Source: Dermacentor variabilis (taxonomy: Eukaryota > Arthropoda > Arachnida > Ixodida > Ixodidae). From it: a stretch of DNA of 64,000 bases. The first letter of the stretch is position 1; every line of letters starts with the position of its first letter. Below are positions 35,005 to 46,599 of this stretch, one piece after another. A model generated the notes under the pieces. The model made no database searches. It was not told where the DNA came from and worked only from the letters and a program-made list of their open reading frames with translations. The stretch is taken from assembly GCF_050947875.1 (NCBI RefSeq), contig NC_134570.1, positions 243,652,584 to 243,716,583 on the forward strand. Reading direction: 5' to 3'. The position numbers and the translations under genes are program-made.

Positions 35005-35356
35005 TGCCACGTAGTAGTGACGGTAAATAAATAGTGCCGGCTCAATCGCAACGATAGCGGCGAGCAAGGTCGGCAATCGTAGAAAATCTCATCTGGGGGT
35101 CAAGCACGTCGGTTTGCATACGTCAATCGTAGAAAGTTACAGCCTATTCGCTGGTGCCCGCGCCCCTTCCAGAAACAACACAATTCGTGTCGCGTATGCA
35201 ATCAGATTAGCAAGGTTCGTCGACAACAGACAGAACCATCGATAACATTCGCGAAACTTCCGATACGTTCAGGCGCATCCTGCACCGAGCGATAACGTTT
35301 AACATTTTTTAGCCGGTGAAATACGGTAACCGGATACAGATAAAGCATCCGTGTCA
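35005..35356 (-). mobile_element. Solo LTR related to the Ty3 element at 59,751
   Basis: This 352-bp sequence starts TGCCACGTAGTAGTGACG and ends GTGTCA. It aligns along its length, with many differences, to the 402-bp LTR at 59,751-60,152 (shared landmarks include ACGATAGCGGCGA and AACCATCG). ATAT lies on both sides (35,001-35,004 and 35,357-35,360). It is a left-over of LTR-LTR recombination, and its age is higher than that of the element at 59,751. Confidence 0.85.
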
Positions 35357-35479
35357 ATATAATTATGCTTGTTGGTGCATGAGAGAAACGTGAAAAAGTG
35401 GGTTCTGAGAAAATCGGCACAACAGAATTGAAACACCTGTAGCACTCACAAAAAGAAAACTAGAATAGCTAAAATGTAT

Positions 35480-35872
35480 TTAATTCGTATCTTGCCTCCC
35501 CCTAATTTTTGATTCTGCCAAATCTAGCCCACGGAGCACCTCTATTATTCTAAGTTGTTTTGATGCATCAACACCGCATCCGGAAGCCTTCACATTGAGT
35601 GTATTGCTACGAAACATTTTCACAGTGTAAGGGCCATCTTCTATTGTAACTAGTTTCCACATATCAAGTTTGCCTTTCTTTACATTAACGAAATGATATA
35701 CCGTCAGATAATACAAGCTTGAGAATAAGAGGGTTTTAATAGGAGTCTTTCGTTGCCCTTTGCCAAGTCGTACTACTGAAGCACTTATTCGAATGTATGG
35801 GAGCAGCTCATTTGCACAGTATAAGAAATATATAAACAGGTTATTTTCACAATTCACACACTTCGTCACCAC
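35480..35872 (-). CDS. Uncharacterised 130-residue frame
   Basis: An open frame of 130 residues lies on the minus strand. It includes a basic segment (RLGKGQRKTPIKTLLF) and a moderately charged C-terminus (LRIIEVLRGLDLAESKIRGRQ). No family is recognised and there is no clear start context or neighbour. It lies inside the 12.1-kb TIR element. It may be a chance frame or an exon-sized relic, and it is listed because it is the longest frame here not explained by a retroelement. Confidence 0.2.
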   Translation of the reverse strand: MVTKCVNCENNLFIYFLYCANELLPYIRISASVVRLGKGQRKTPIKTLLFSSLYYLTVYHFVNVKKGKLDMWKLVTIEDGPYTVKMFRSNTLNVKASGCGVDASKQLRIIEVLRGLDLAESKIRGRQDTN

Positions 35873-36089
35873 AAAAAGAAAAATTGCAGTTTATTGTTTT
35901 CAGCTTGCTTTGAGGTTTGACTGAGAAAGATATAATCAACTGGTTCTGCAAGGCACGCAAAAATTGCTGTGACATATTATTTTATTGCAGAACACTGCAT
36001 ACAGTAGCCAGCCATTATTAAAACTCAGAAGAAATTAATAGCACAATTCATATGATCAGGCACATAGCATATTATTGCACTTTCTTAAT

Positions 36090-37335
36090 TCATGCCAGAA
36101 CGACGACCACAGGCGTCCTCCTCCAACAAGCTCAGCATCCATCGTGCCTCCTTACCATCGGGCTTCACGCCCTCAGCATGTTCAACCTCAGCTTTGTGTT
36201 GTTTAAAACAACCTCAAGTGCATCTTACGGATCCAGGGATAAGAAGGAAGACCAACCTGCCTACCTTGGCCTTGAAGCAAGCAGCTCTGGATTGTTTGCA
36301 CACTTTCTACTTTGATCGAGTCCACATATATACGGGTGGTTCTTCTACTTAGACCAGCTCCACCAGCGCAGTGGTTATACCATACCATTTCTTACTTGAC
36401 AACATCGACCGGTTCGGAGCTTGTTGCCCTCCGAGGTGCCGTTGATTGTATTAATAACCAACCGGCTAATCGGTGGGCAATATTCTGCGATTCAAAGGCG
36501 GCCTTACAATGTCTTCTGTCATCTCTTCGTCGCGGATCATGTGAACAACTCGTGTCGAAGATACGAGAAATGCACCATCACATGATCATGAAAGGACACG
36601 ACGTCGTGTTTCAGTGGCTGCCTGGTCATTGCGGTATCTCCGGCAACGACCTCGCTGACGAAGCTGCTAGGAAAGCCCACGAAGGAGCAACCCTTGTTTC
36701 TATAACATTATCGTGGACCGACGCAGGCCAACACTTAGGCAAGCTAGCGCACTCTTTTGACATTGGAAAAGTGGCACACACCTGAATTCACCCAACATCG
36801 ATTGCATTCCCTCGATCCCTCTATGCAACTGCGGCTGTTACCAGATCTTCCGCGAAATGAGGAAACAGTGCTGTGCCGCTTACGTTTGGGCGTTGCATTC
36901 ACCAATGCGTATGCATTTTTGATTGGAATGGCTGATAGCGCCGAGTGCAATGCCTGCGGTGTCGAGGAAACCATAGAACACCTACTGTGCTACTGCCCAT
37001 CTTTTGAAGATAAAAGTCAAGACCTCTGCACAGCTCTCAATCTGCTAGATGGAAAGCCGTTCACGTTGAACAAGATCTTGGGACCATGGCCTCGCATATC
37101 GCTGCTACAAAAGGCCACAAAAGCGCTGCTGCGATATTTGAAAGATATCGGATTGAGTCAGCGTCTGTGATCCAAACTGAGTGACCGACTGATATCCCCA
37201 GTGGACTTTCTCTTCTGTTAATCTTTCCGTCCCCCTTTCCCTTTCCCCAGTGTAGGGTAGCCAACCGGGCTCAGTCCTGGTTAACCTCCCTACCTTTCAT
37301 TTATCATTTTCTCTCTCTCTTCTTAATTCTTGCCC
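36090..37335 (+). pseudogene. 3' end of an I-like LINE: RNase H and C-terminal zinc knuckle
   Basis: The plus-strand frames (shifts near 36,350 and 36,760) give an RNase H domain: HIYTGGSST, SELVALRGAVDCI, WAIFCDSKAALQCLLS and QWLPGHCGISGNDLADEAARK. It is followed by VLCRLRLGVAFTNAYAF and the cysteine-histidine motif CNACGVEETIEHLLCYCP, which closes many arthropod I/LOA-type LINE ORF2 proteins. The first catalytic Asp of RNase H (YTDGS in the family) is Gly here. It is 5'-truncated, so no RT is present. A CT-rich 3' UTR follows to about 37,335. In intact elements RNase H removes the RNA template. Confidence 0.85.
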
Positions 37336-37424
37336 TTTTTTTAAATGCACAAAAGCTACTGCACTGAAATAGTATACTAGTACATACCTAAAAAGCACAA
37401 TTTTATACTACGATAATAATCAAT

Positions 37425-39690
37425 CATTCAAATATTTATTGTAGTGCCCAGCAAAAGCTAGAAAGCCTTTGTATAGGTGCACTTAACGAGCACTATGTGA
37501 GACAAAATGTACAGAAAACATGAATGTAGTAGACAAAAAAATGGAACAGAGAGAAACAAATATGAAAAAAAGGAAACGCGGAAAAGTAAAAGGGAGTTAA
37601 TCCTACATGATTTTCTACAGATACACAAAACACAGGAAATGAACTCTGAAGTATGTTTTGGAGTCGAGTCTTATTAGCACAATCTTGTAACAAGCCCAGG
37701 CAACCAATATGGAATGCTACCTGGATTCTATTGCGGCACAAACAAATGCATATGATCAAGAAGCTTTGAGGAATGTATAATGTAATGGACCACCTTATAC
37801 AGGAACAAAAGGTGTGATTAATTAAGACTTGAAGCTAGAGATGCGAGTTGAAGTATATTTGAGAAGGCTCAACTGTGGTCGCCAGAATGGCAAAAGTGGT
37901 GCTTTAGGATAGATATCAATTTATTCTGGATGCGTTCAATGAGGTCAGAATTAGATTTGCTCATTGCATCCCCCTCCTACAGAGGCATACTCTAGTAGTT
38001 GGAGGCACACAGCAGAATTTCAGAAAGACAACAGGTGAGTGGAAATCATGCAATTCCAAGAGCGTGAAGGGCATCTTGTGTAATTATCTATGTGAAGAAG
38101 AGCTTAGCATTTTGTCGAAGTACACACCAAGATCTTTCATTTCATCGACCCTAAGGAGTGGAGCATCACGTAGGGTGTATCAAAATTTCACATGGTGCAT
38201 TTTGTGCATATAACCTAATGCCATAGTGTTGGAAGCATTTAAGAGTACTTATTGTTTCTGCACCAGTTTGAGAGTGAAAAAATGTCTTTTTGGAAGTCGA
38301 TGCAGTGGTGAACACTGTTGGCAGTCTGAAATAGTTTTAAGTTGTCGGCACACAAAGTCATGGTGTTCAATTATTAAAACTATCTTAGCACTAACAGAAA
38401 GCGAGGAATCAAATGTCGATTCAAACACCTGACGCACTGAAGAGGATAGATATAGGTCGGCAGTTAGTAACTGCACATCTAGCACCTGATTTGTGCATGG
38501 GCAATGTTCATGCTACCTTCCGAGTGCTAGAAAAGGTACAAGATTTTAGGGAACTATTGAAGATGCTTGTGAGAACGAGGAACAAGTATGCTTCCATACG
38601 TCTTAACCCTTTCAGACACCACTTTATCCCGTTGATTGAAAGTTGCTTTCACCACATCTCTTGCATCCTCAGAATCGTAGAAAGTGTACAGCTGCAGCAA
38701 ATATTGAGAATTTTCAATTGTTTAGCGAGTTTTGTCAAGTTTACAAAATTTCGACTCCATGTGAAAACTCACTACAGGAACACAAAATATGAGAACATGT
38801 ACTATTTCGTGTTTTGAAAAGCTTGAAAAGCACTTATCCAGCCAACTTAAAATTATGCCTGGTGCACGACATTGTAAAAAAACAATGAAAGAAGTGAACC
38901 CGCTACATACAACATACTTGTAGTATCCTGTGTTAGCTTCTGGTTTCGGTTTTGGGTCGTTTACGTCAGGGCGCCACTCAGCGCCAAACGCTGCAACTTG
39001 TCTCCTGCTTCCCCTCGGAGAAATAAAACAGATTCTTTGTCTGGTCCCCTACTGAAGCAGTCCGGCTCTTTCTTGCGGCGCTGCGCGCCCTGGCCGCTTA
39101 GGCCTCATGTCGTAAACCTTTCGTCCGGCCACCCCGTCGAAGCTACAACAATACTGACAGAGAGTAACAACACCCAGACGTCTACCTTCCACTCATCTTG
39201 TTAAAACATTCTGCACGTTATTCAAAATTGCAGCACAGTTCCAATAATAAGTGTTTCAACATGTATGAAACACATTTTAAATACCATTACTTTCATCAGT
39301 GCTTTTGCTATTGATGCACGCTCCTGCTGTGCCCAATTGTGTAGAGAGCGTCTCAAAGGGTTAAGCTCTGTGGAGTAAATACCATCAACACCACAAGAAA
39401 GGGAATGTTTAAGGCAAAGTTTAAGGCACTTCATATACTTGGAAACAAGGTTTTCATTGACTGTTAGCATACACTGTGCTAGACTGAGAAGGAAGGTTAC
39501 TTGAAGCATATTTCAGACCATATAGCAAACAGAAATGTTCTGCAAGGGCATCAGCAGTGTTCGAGACAACGCCACTACTTTCATGAAGAAGACGTACATC
39601 TTTGGCGCTATTTTTAGAAGAGAGAGCCCACAAAGCTCCAGAAATATTTTGAACTATGTGTCACGCTGGCTTCAACACAATCAATGTGGT
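37425..39690 (-). pseudogene. Decayed CR1-type LINE ORF2, 3' portion
   Basis: On the minus strand, pieces appear in the right order: SKYFWSFVGSL (endonuclease-RT linker, near 39,640), then LLHESSGVVSNTADALAEHF. The RT finger motif NCRPISILSSVRQVFES follows near 38,440, then the thumb block YTLRDAPLLRVDEMKDLGVYFD near 38,150. The 3' end is ACTACAATAAATATTTGAATG near 37,430. The palm with the catalytic Asp pair is missing, so a deletion took out the RT centre. A possible solo LTR (38,931-39,150) interrupts it. Stops are frequent; this is an old copy. Confidence 0.72.
38931..39150 (+). mobile_element. Possible 220-bp solo LTR
   Basis: It begins TGTTAGCTTC and ends GAAGCTACAACA, an inverted pair as in LTR ends, and contains AATAAA near 39,021. 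It differs in base composition from the flanks and interrupts the decayed LINE. No target duplication could be matched, so the call is tentative. Confidence 0.4.
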
Positions 39691-39704
39691 CAAAGTGATG
39701 ATTC

Positions 39705-39705
<1 letters not shown>

Positions 39706-39763
<58 letters not shown>
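39706..39763. repeat. (AAT)n tail of LINE copy E
   Basis: About 18 AAT units lie directly after the 3' UTR of the minus-strand LINE at 39,763-44,285, forming its (ATT)n tail. Confidence 0.9.
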
Positions 39764-40028
39764 TTAAATGTTTTATTGCACATAACGTATACAGGGCAAT
39801 GAAACGGGCCTGTCAAAGCCTCTAGTGGCTTGAGGGACTTGGCCCGGCAAAGTCGGCAGACGGACGTGCAGTAAAACATAAAATATGAACATAATATAAA
39901 CACAATATATCAACACAATACTAACATGAAATCAATAGTGACCAAGGTGCAAAAAGTTAGGAAAAGTAACATCAACAAGAAATGAAAAGTAAAGAGCAAG
40001 GAACAGTATTTTAACATTTTGTGCCTGA

Positions 40029-42922
40029 TCATGAACATTTTTCAGGCATATAGGAACCGTGTTGCAATGAGGGAACCATGATTTTTAGCACTTTTTTTGA
40101 TGTTGCGGAAAAAATTTCCTCTGGTAAGTCATTAAAAATTTGGGGAACATAAACACAGCGCCTGGCTTCCCCCTGCCTTGTTGAGGAGCGCGGCACCTTA
40201 AAACGAATGGAACTACGCAGGCTTCGGGAGGCTGTATGACGTGATTTGAAATTGCTGTCCCAGAAATGTTGTACCACTACAGTCTGTAGAAAGAGTGTTC
40301 GAAAGCATAGAAGACCAAGGGCTGTGAAAATATTATCAGGCACAGAGAAGGGGGCGTTATATGCTATGTTTCCTAGTATGTTTCTTAATAAAGTGTCAAC
40401 TCTGTTTTGCCATCTGGCTGAGCAAAAAGCAAAAACAGTAATCCCATATCTGAGAATGCTGTACACCAGAGCATGCGCAATGTTCTTTTTTATGTGAAAA
40501 GGAACAACGAATTTTATATGGAAGAACAACCAGGCCGCGCTCCGAAGCTTACCACAAACATGTGATAGCTGGCTGTGCCAAGACGTGTCACTGTCGAAAA
40601 AGACTCCCAAGAATTTTACCGAATTCACATAGGCGACAGGCATGCACCGACAGGGATAACAGCCGTGAACATGTAGAAAAACGGGCGCATCTATAGCTGT
40701 TAGTTTTAGTGGGGATCTGAAGCAAACGAGTTTGGTTTTAATTGGGTTAACCTCCAAGCAGTTATTAGTGAACCAAGTCATTGTTTTGTGTATATTATTC
40801 TGGAGATTAGTAATGGCCATGTTGTAAGAAAAGTGCTTGGAAAGCAAAACAGTGTCGTCAGCATATTGAAATAATAGACCTTTGGAAATAACATAAGATA
40901 AGTCATTAACGAACAAATTGAACAGAAGAGGTGATAATATGGAGCCCTGTGGAACCCCGGCCTTCATTGGAAGTTGACTACTTACATTTGTCATCCCGTC
41001 TAAAACCACCACTTGTGAATGACCGCAAAAGTAATTCTTGAGCACATCATAAAACGGACCTCTGAAGCCTATGGAGTATAGTTTTTCTAATAAAATACCG
41101 TGATGAACTGTTTCAAAAGCTTTAGAAATGTCTAAAAAGAAAGCACCACTAAACATATTTTGATCGAAAGCTGAATAAAGTTCATCGGAGAACTCTTCCA
41201 GAAGAGCTACAGTACCCCGACCAGGAACGAAACCAAACTGGCGGGTTGACAAAATGGAAAATTTTTCAAGAAAGGATGACATAGATCTCAAAAGAAATTT
41301 CTCGATTATGTGGGAAATTATAGGCAAGATCGAGATGGGTCGATAGTTTTTCATGTCTTTTTGTCCTCCTTTAAATAGCGGTTTAACTAAAGCAGTTTTA
41401 AGTTCATCCGGGAAAAACGCAGTGCGCAGAAAACCATTTAACATGAAGATCAGCATATCAGACAATGCCTCAAAGTTTCTTTGGAGCAAATTTCCTGACA
41501 AGCCGTCAATACCAGGAGGTTTATTCCGCTTGAAGCTAAAGATTATATCACGCAGTTCTTCTTTTGTAATGCTGGCTAGAAAAGCGGACGCAGAGTTTGA
41601 ATCTTTCAACGTGTATTGGTATGCCTGACTGGAAGATGATTTCTCTGATGCCAGCGCAAAAAAAAAACGATTAAAACTATCTGCGACTTCAATGCAATCG
41701 CCCGGAAAGAAAGAAAGCAGGGAGGTACTTGCAGAATTTTTTCCACGAAGGTGGTTTATCAATGACCACGTTTTAGCGGCATTCCTTGACGACTGGCGAA
41801 ATTCTTGAGAAAAGTACTGGCGCTTCGTGGACCTTAGCAGAGTGACCACCCTATTTCATGCGGCTTTATACTCCAGTCGTAAGGCTTGATTTTTTGGTAC
41901 CCGTTTGCACCGTCTCCAAAGTATGTCTCTGTATGAAATGGCACGGATTACGTCGGGGGTCAACCAGTTATATTCTCTGCGGCGCTTTTTTATTACGACG
42001 CGTTTAGAATTGTTCTCAAACTTCCTATTTGGTCGCAGAGGATACTGTAGACTTTCCCCGGTGAATTAGACTCAGTTATTGCTAACCAGTTAAAATTGAT
42101 AATTAAGCTATCTAAGACTGCATGCTCCGTCATTGTAATATAGATAAGGTTATTTGGAACAGCGTTTCGTGAAGCATTTGATAAAGGAAAAGATGGAGAC
42201 GAACGACAAGCAACCAGATAGTGATCCGCGAAGCGCTGTAATATAACACAGGAGGCAAACGTGTAGTTAGGAGTACGTAAGACAATGTGGTCTATCCATG
42301 AACTGGTTAGATGATCGTTAACCATTTCTTCACGAGTAGGAAATGTCGTATTTATTAAACCATATGAGGACAGGACAGACAAGTAATCGGAAACGGTACC
42401 CATTGTAGGGCACAATGTATTTATGTTTAAGTCGCCCACTAAACATACTTCTTCCACGGAATTCCAGAGGTGCAATATTTCTTCGAGTTCTAACAGAAAT
42501 CGGGTGATACTAGCGCACGGCGGCCGATATACAGCCAACAAACTTAAACACCGGGCGCAGCAAGTTATCTTCAACGCTAAACATTCCGCATGCGCGAAGT
42601 TCACGTCCATTTATGAAACATCAAATTTATCACTTACAAAGATGGCGATTCCACCACCTCGACGATGAGGCCTTATCACAAAACGACTTTGATAGCCTGG
42701 CACTGAAAATGTACGCAAGCAGGCATCTGAAGTATTGATTTCTGTCAGCACGAATACATCGACGAATCCTATTCCTGACGTAGCGACAAGCTTGAATTCT
42801 TCCCAGTATTTGCGAAGGCTCCTGATATTGGTATTTACAATAATGTAATCATTATCAACGCTCACACCAAAAGTGTCCTTGAACGACTGAAAATGTGGAA
42901 GCTGGTAGCACGCGTTGGCCAT
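40029..42922 (-). pseudogene. LINE ORF2 endonuclease-reverse transcriptase (copy E)
   Basis: The endonuclease reads IIVNTNIRSLRKYWEEF, VFVLTEINTSD, RRGGGIAIFV, LAVYRPP, VGDLNINTL and FADHYLV. In RT I see KPPGIDGLSGNLLQ, NYRPISILPIISHIIEK, FLDISKAFETVHHGIL, KAGVPQGSILSPLLF and the catalytic FQYADDTVLLS, intact. Breaks are an in-frame TAA just before 42,610 (after SDKFDVS), a frameshift near 42,000 and a TGA near 41,857. Otherwise the sequence reads through to the stop at 40,029. The 606-residue stretch 41,849-40,029 is wholly open. Confidence 0.92.
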
Positions 42923-42927
42923 GATAG

Positions 42928-43941
42928 CTACACAATGTTGTCCAAGTCAGCATGTCTGATTATTCGAAGAAGCGACGATCCTTCACTATTTTTCACAAAA
43001 ATCTTGCCACGCTTCACCCAGGCAAACTTGCATTCCATTTGCTTTGCTCTAGTCCTAGCGCGCCAGAATAGGTCACGGTTTAGTCTTGTCAGGTTTTCGT
43101 TCAAAAATATATGTTCAAGCGAACTAGCTTCGCAGAGTTGTAGAAGCTTTTCTCGGGCATCGAACAGAATGTTTCTGGCAGCAATTGAAGTGAAACGCAC
43201 AAGGACCCTCGGAATAGAGTTACGTTTGCCCGGCAGACGATGAATCGCCTCAACATCCAGCAGGGAAAATTTTTGGAGATTTAGTTTTTCAGCGATATCG
43301 TAAAGCACTTCCTTCAGATTTTCATTCTCTTTTTCTGGGAGACCACGGATTTCCAAGTTCATGTTGCGGCTGTATTGCTCGCTCTCATTCATCTCAACCT
43401 GCAGGCGCTCTAGCTGTTCGGCTTGTGTCTGAACTGTTGCTCGGAGGGCGTTGATCTCCACATCGCTAGACGTGGCTTGTTCCTTGGCGGTCTTCATTAC
43501 ATCACGAATGGAATCATATTGTTTTGTTAGAAAAGTCACCGAGTCATCGAGTTCATGAAATGACTGCGTTAGGCTGACAACTTCGGCTTTCAAGAGGAGC
43601 AATGAATCAACCTTTTTGTTCAGCTCAGGTAGACATTCTAGACTCTTTTTTATCTCGAGCAGTTCCAAAAGCAAAGGTGAAACCACGCCTGCACCTTCAT
43701 CAGCCTCGGAAGCATCTACCTGAGAGGCGGAACCACCAGCGCGTTTTTTTGCTGCTCTGCATGTTTTACACACGCACACGTCCCTTTTGGCTGGGCCCAT
43801 TGTATTGACGGTACTAGGTGCAATTCCGGAACATGCCTGACCTAAGTGGTCCGACAGCGTACAATTCGCACAGGTCATGAACTTGCCATCATCGGGCACT
43901 TCTTTGTGGCAAGCAATACATTCAGTAGTATCATTAGACAT
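42928..43941 (-). CDS. LINE ORF1 protein with PHD-like zinc finger (copy E)
   Basis: The start at 43,941 (MSNDTTECIAC) is preferred over an upstream Met at 43,989, because the zinc finger begins right after it. Cys-x2-Cys pairs (CIACHKEV, CANCTLSDH, CVCKTCRAAKK) within residues 8-65 form a PHD-like finger. A leucine-rich coiled coil spans about residues 90-190. The RNA-binding core follows (SEQYSRNMNLEIRGLPEKE, LDVEAIHRLPGKRNSIPRVLV), and the end reads FAWVKRGKIFVKN. The frame has no stop over about 337 residues. It is expected to bind LINE RNA, with the finger possibly directing chromatin binding. ORF2 starts six bases downstream of its stop. Confidence 0.87.
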   Translation of the reverse strand: MSNDTTECIACHKEVPDDGKFMTCANCTLSDHLGQACSGIAPSTVNTMGPAKRDVCVCKTCRAAKKRAGGSASQVDASEADEGAGVVSPLLLELLEIKKSLECLPELNKKVDSLLLLKAEVVSLTQSFHELDDSVTFLTKQYDSIRDVMKTAKEQATSSDVEINALRATVQTQAEQLERLQVEMNESEQYSRNMNLEIRGLPEKENENLKEVLYDIAEKLNLQKFSLLDVEAIHRLPGKRNSIPRVLVRFTSIAARNILFDAREKLLQLCEASSLEHIFLNENLTRLNRDLFWRARTRAKQMECKFAWVKRGKIFVKNSEGSSLLRIIRHADLDNIV

Positions 43942-44023
43942 TGTAACATGTAGAGAGCGTACACAGAGGGCAGTCGGCAGCAAATTCAAATTAAGAATGC
44001 ACGCAACGAAAAAAACACGCTAC

Positions 44024-44285
44024 CTGTTGAAATACAAAGTATCAGCGTTGGGCAACGTAATCGCCGCCGACTGCAGAGGATCCCGCGATGTCCGTTGGCT
44101 TAAGTAGTGTTCCGATGAAACCAGGTTTTCAGACGAAGTTGGTGATTGCCGCCAGTAGCGGCAGGACGGTTAGCTTCGACGAAGGTGATAGTGGCATCCG
44201 GGGTATCACGGGAACCGCATTCAGGGCACCGCCTGTTGAAATACAAAGTATCAGCGTTGGGCAACGTAATCGCCGCCGACTGCGG
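44024..44285 (-). promoter_or_regulatory. Repeated 5' UTR unit of LINE copy E
   Basis: A segment of about 53 bp (CTGTTGAAATACAAAGTATC and onward) occurs at 44,024 and 44,233, 209 bp apart, giving one full and one partial tandem unit upstream of ORF1. By analogy with the other two LINEs here it may be a promoter monomer, but I see no clear TATA box. A 12-bp inverted repeat (GGCAACGTAATC with GATTACGTTGCC) ends the unit. Confidence 0.6.
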
Positions 44286-44300
44286 TGATTACGTTGCCGC

Positions 44301-44301
<1 letters not shown>

Positions 44302-44380
<79 letters not shown>

Positions 44381-45290
44381 CTTAGTGGTAACTTGGCACA
44401 CTAGACTAAAAAGAAGGCTGATGCCTGTATGTTAGAGCATCTTATAACCAGCCATCTAGAGCAGGAATTTGCAGGATGCAGAAGACACTTCCTTCCCCTC
44501 CACGTGCACACACACTTGCTCAATAACACAGCACGGCACACACGCACACATTCGACAGGTGCACAACACACAGGAGTGCCAATTCATTCTGGTTCCATGG
44601 AAGGAGAATCCAAATCGCCAGGGGGGTGGAGAGAAAGCTCTGCCTGCCAGATATAATCATGGAGTTGTGGTGTCGGGCCATGGAGGCGCGATGAGGGCTC
44701 AGGCTGTGCTGACCACTTGTTCAGATGAACTGAAGAAATATTAGTGCTGTCCAGAGAGTCGTCAAGCACCCTGAAGTATAGACTAGTGCAATGTTGCACT
44801 GGTATTGCAGGGTGTGCCTCTTGAAGGGTTTGAGGAAATCCTCGAAGGCTGGCATGAGCTTGTGACAATCGAAAAGACGGGAGTAAAGGTTGCGTATTGT
44901 CCGGCGCTGAACAAGCTTAAGTTTGTTAGCGTCGCGAGTTTGGTACGGGAACTATACTGATGAGCAGTACTCAAGTCGTGACAGAATGATAGAAGTGTAG
45001 AGTGCTCGGAAAACCTTACGTCATCAGGGAAGGGAGACACGGGACACAAACCCAAGAATGGGCCGGTGCTTACATACAGTGCTGGTGACATATGCGGAAA
45101 AGTTGAGAAAAGAGCTAAATGTTACATCCAGAATGGGAAGGGCCTGAGCAGTCTTTATAGAGGTGCCTCCAAGGAAGAAGGTTGGACGTGCAGCGGTTTC
45201 GTTGTGGCTGATACGCATGGCAACACTTTTTACGGTGCTACCACAAAGTTTGATATTGTAGGCCCAGTCGTTCACCTTTACGGAATGTAT
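44302..45290 (-). pseudogene. 5'-truncated LINE reverse transcriptase thumb with (ATT)n tail (copy F)
   Basis: The minus-strand translation shows the region after the RT active site: TAQALPILDVTFSSFLNFSAY, then FRALYTSIILSRLEYCSSVW, FPYQTRDANKLKLVQRR and FDCHKLMPAFEDF. These match the C-terminal thumb of Jockey/CR1-type RTs. A frameshift lies near 45,030. The (AAT)n at 44,302-44,382 is its 3' tail. The endonuclease and palm are absent through 5' truncation. Bases 45,300-46,030 upstream show nothing recognisable. Confidence 0.8.
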
Positions 45291-46552
45291 TTATTGTAAG
45301 CACTTATGCTGTGCATCGGCATATTGTTGTTGTGGAAGTGTTAACTTGTTAATCAAACACATTCTGCGCAGATGCATTAGTAACTTGGTTTTGAGTAGAA
45401 CTTTGTCCTGACTACAATTTATAGTATAGCAGCAACAAACATTTTAGTAGAAGCTGAAGGGATTCCAGCAGTCTAAGCATACCGACTGCACGAAACACTG
45501 ATGACACCTTTTCACCTTCCCCACAATGCACCTTCCCCACAATTATCCCCAACTAGCCCAAAAGACGGACGCACTTGAAAGAAGTGAGTGAATGAGTACA
45601 GTGAACTTGCACTGAACTGGATTCACATGCCGTATAGAAGAGCGCAGTGTCAGCTGAAACAGGCGGCACGGCTGATTATCTAAGTACTTCCAATAGTTCG
45701 GCTACTAGTGTATTTCGCTTTCGGAAGTTATCTTTACCACTGGAAACAGCGCAGAGCTTGCCCGTGAAACTTGAGTCAACCGACACCACGCGAAACACGC
45801 CGCGGTTGACCAACCCAACTTCCACACGGTTCATTCACCACATCACACATCACACGAAGTCAGGAGTGCCATATTTTAAATCACTGCAGCATCAAACGGA
45901 CCTGAAAATTCACTTCCTTCGACAGAGTTTCTTAGCTGGCCTCGTTCACTCGCCAATTACGAACTCGATGGACCCGCTAGGCCTACGTGTAACGTAAACA
46001 ACATCGGCGATAGGCGAGTGCTCATTATCCAGACTTGGGAACTCGTAAACCTGTTTCCGTTCGTTTTGAGCACAATAAAATACACACAACAAGCACAGAC
46101 GTTGCGGTAATCGTGATTCAGTTGGCTGTTTTAGCAGACGATCGCACTGAGCCCGGCGGAACCCAGTGGGCAGGTTGGATTAGTCGGCGTCGTTCGAAGT
46201 CGCTTCCGATCCACGTCGCACTGCCACAACCCACGGTCGTCGGTCGTGTCGTCGTCGGCATACTATTACAACACTGTTTTTCAGGAACACTGTCGCGCGC
46301 GTCGTACGCCCAAGGAACTCGGACGATCGTTGGTGCCGGCGCCGTAGTACGGGCGGCCATCGTAGGCCTAGCAGCCGGAGGCTCCACAGCCTCCGATTGG
46401 TTGACGCCTGCGACTCGTCGCAGCCTCTCATTGGTGCACGCCGGCGCAGCTTCGCCGCGCGTCGGCAAACTTCTAGCATCGGCAGTAGACATAATCGCTG
46501 CGCGACGTTCCGCTTCGCCGCGTTTCCGACCGACGCTTTGACGCATTTGACC

Positions 46553-46599
46553 CTTCGGCGCGCGACGAAGCTTTCCGGCGCGTGCCAGTGGTTGGGGCA
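46553..46599 (-). repeat. Right terminal inverted repeat of the 12.1-kb element
   Basis: Its reverse complement starts TGCCCCAACCACTGGCACGC and continues in near identity with the left end. The adjoining 46,030-46,550 is GC-rich subterminal sequence with no supported gene. Confidence 0.88.

Larger units (their letters stand above)
39763..44285 (-). mobile_element. Full-length CR1-type LINE, minus strand (copy E)
   Basis: It runs from a repeated 5' UTR unit (44,285-44,024) through ORF1 (43,941-42,928) and ORF2 (42,922-40,029) to a 3' UTR and an (ATT)n tail. ORF1 is open, and ORF2 has two nonsense codons and one frameshift. Its 5' end abuts the (ATT)n tail of a truncated LINE on the same strand (44,302-45,290), so it probably inserted at that tail. 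It lies inside the 12.1-kb TIR element and is thus younger than that element's acquisition of 44,302-45,290. Confidence 0.92.
34499..46599. mobile_element. 12,101-bp TIR element with TTA target duplication, carrying nested retroelements
   Basis: The left end begins TGCCCCAACCACTGGC and the right end is its reverse complement. Similarity continues to about 46 bp with two mismatches and one indel. TTA flanks both ends (34,496-34,498 and 46,600-46,602). Excision in silico gives a perfect 306-bp LINE promoter unit, which proves that the two ends belong to one insertion. A 3-bp TTA duplication suggests the PIF/Harbinger superfamily, although the TIR itself is not one I recognise. No transposase was found: the interior is occupied by a solo LTR, LINE fragments and GC-rich subterminal sequence, so it is non-autonomous or its transposase is lost. 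Confidence 0.85.

Noticed and set aside
39535..39903. Frames with poly-Asn or poly-Ile
   Set aside because: They are translations of the (AAT)n LINE tail.
34499..46599. Two unrelated insertions at 34,499 and 46,599 rather than one element
   Set aside because: The promoter unit is restored to exactly 306 bp with a single TTA when the interval is removed, which two independent events would not produce.
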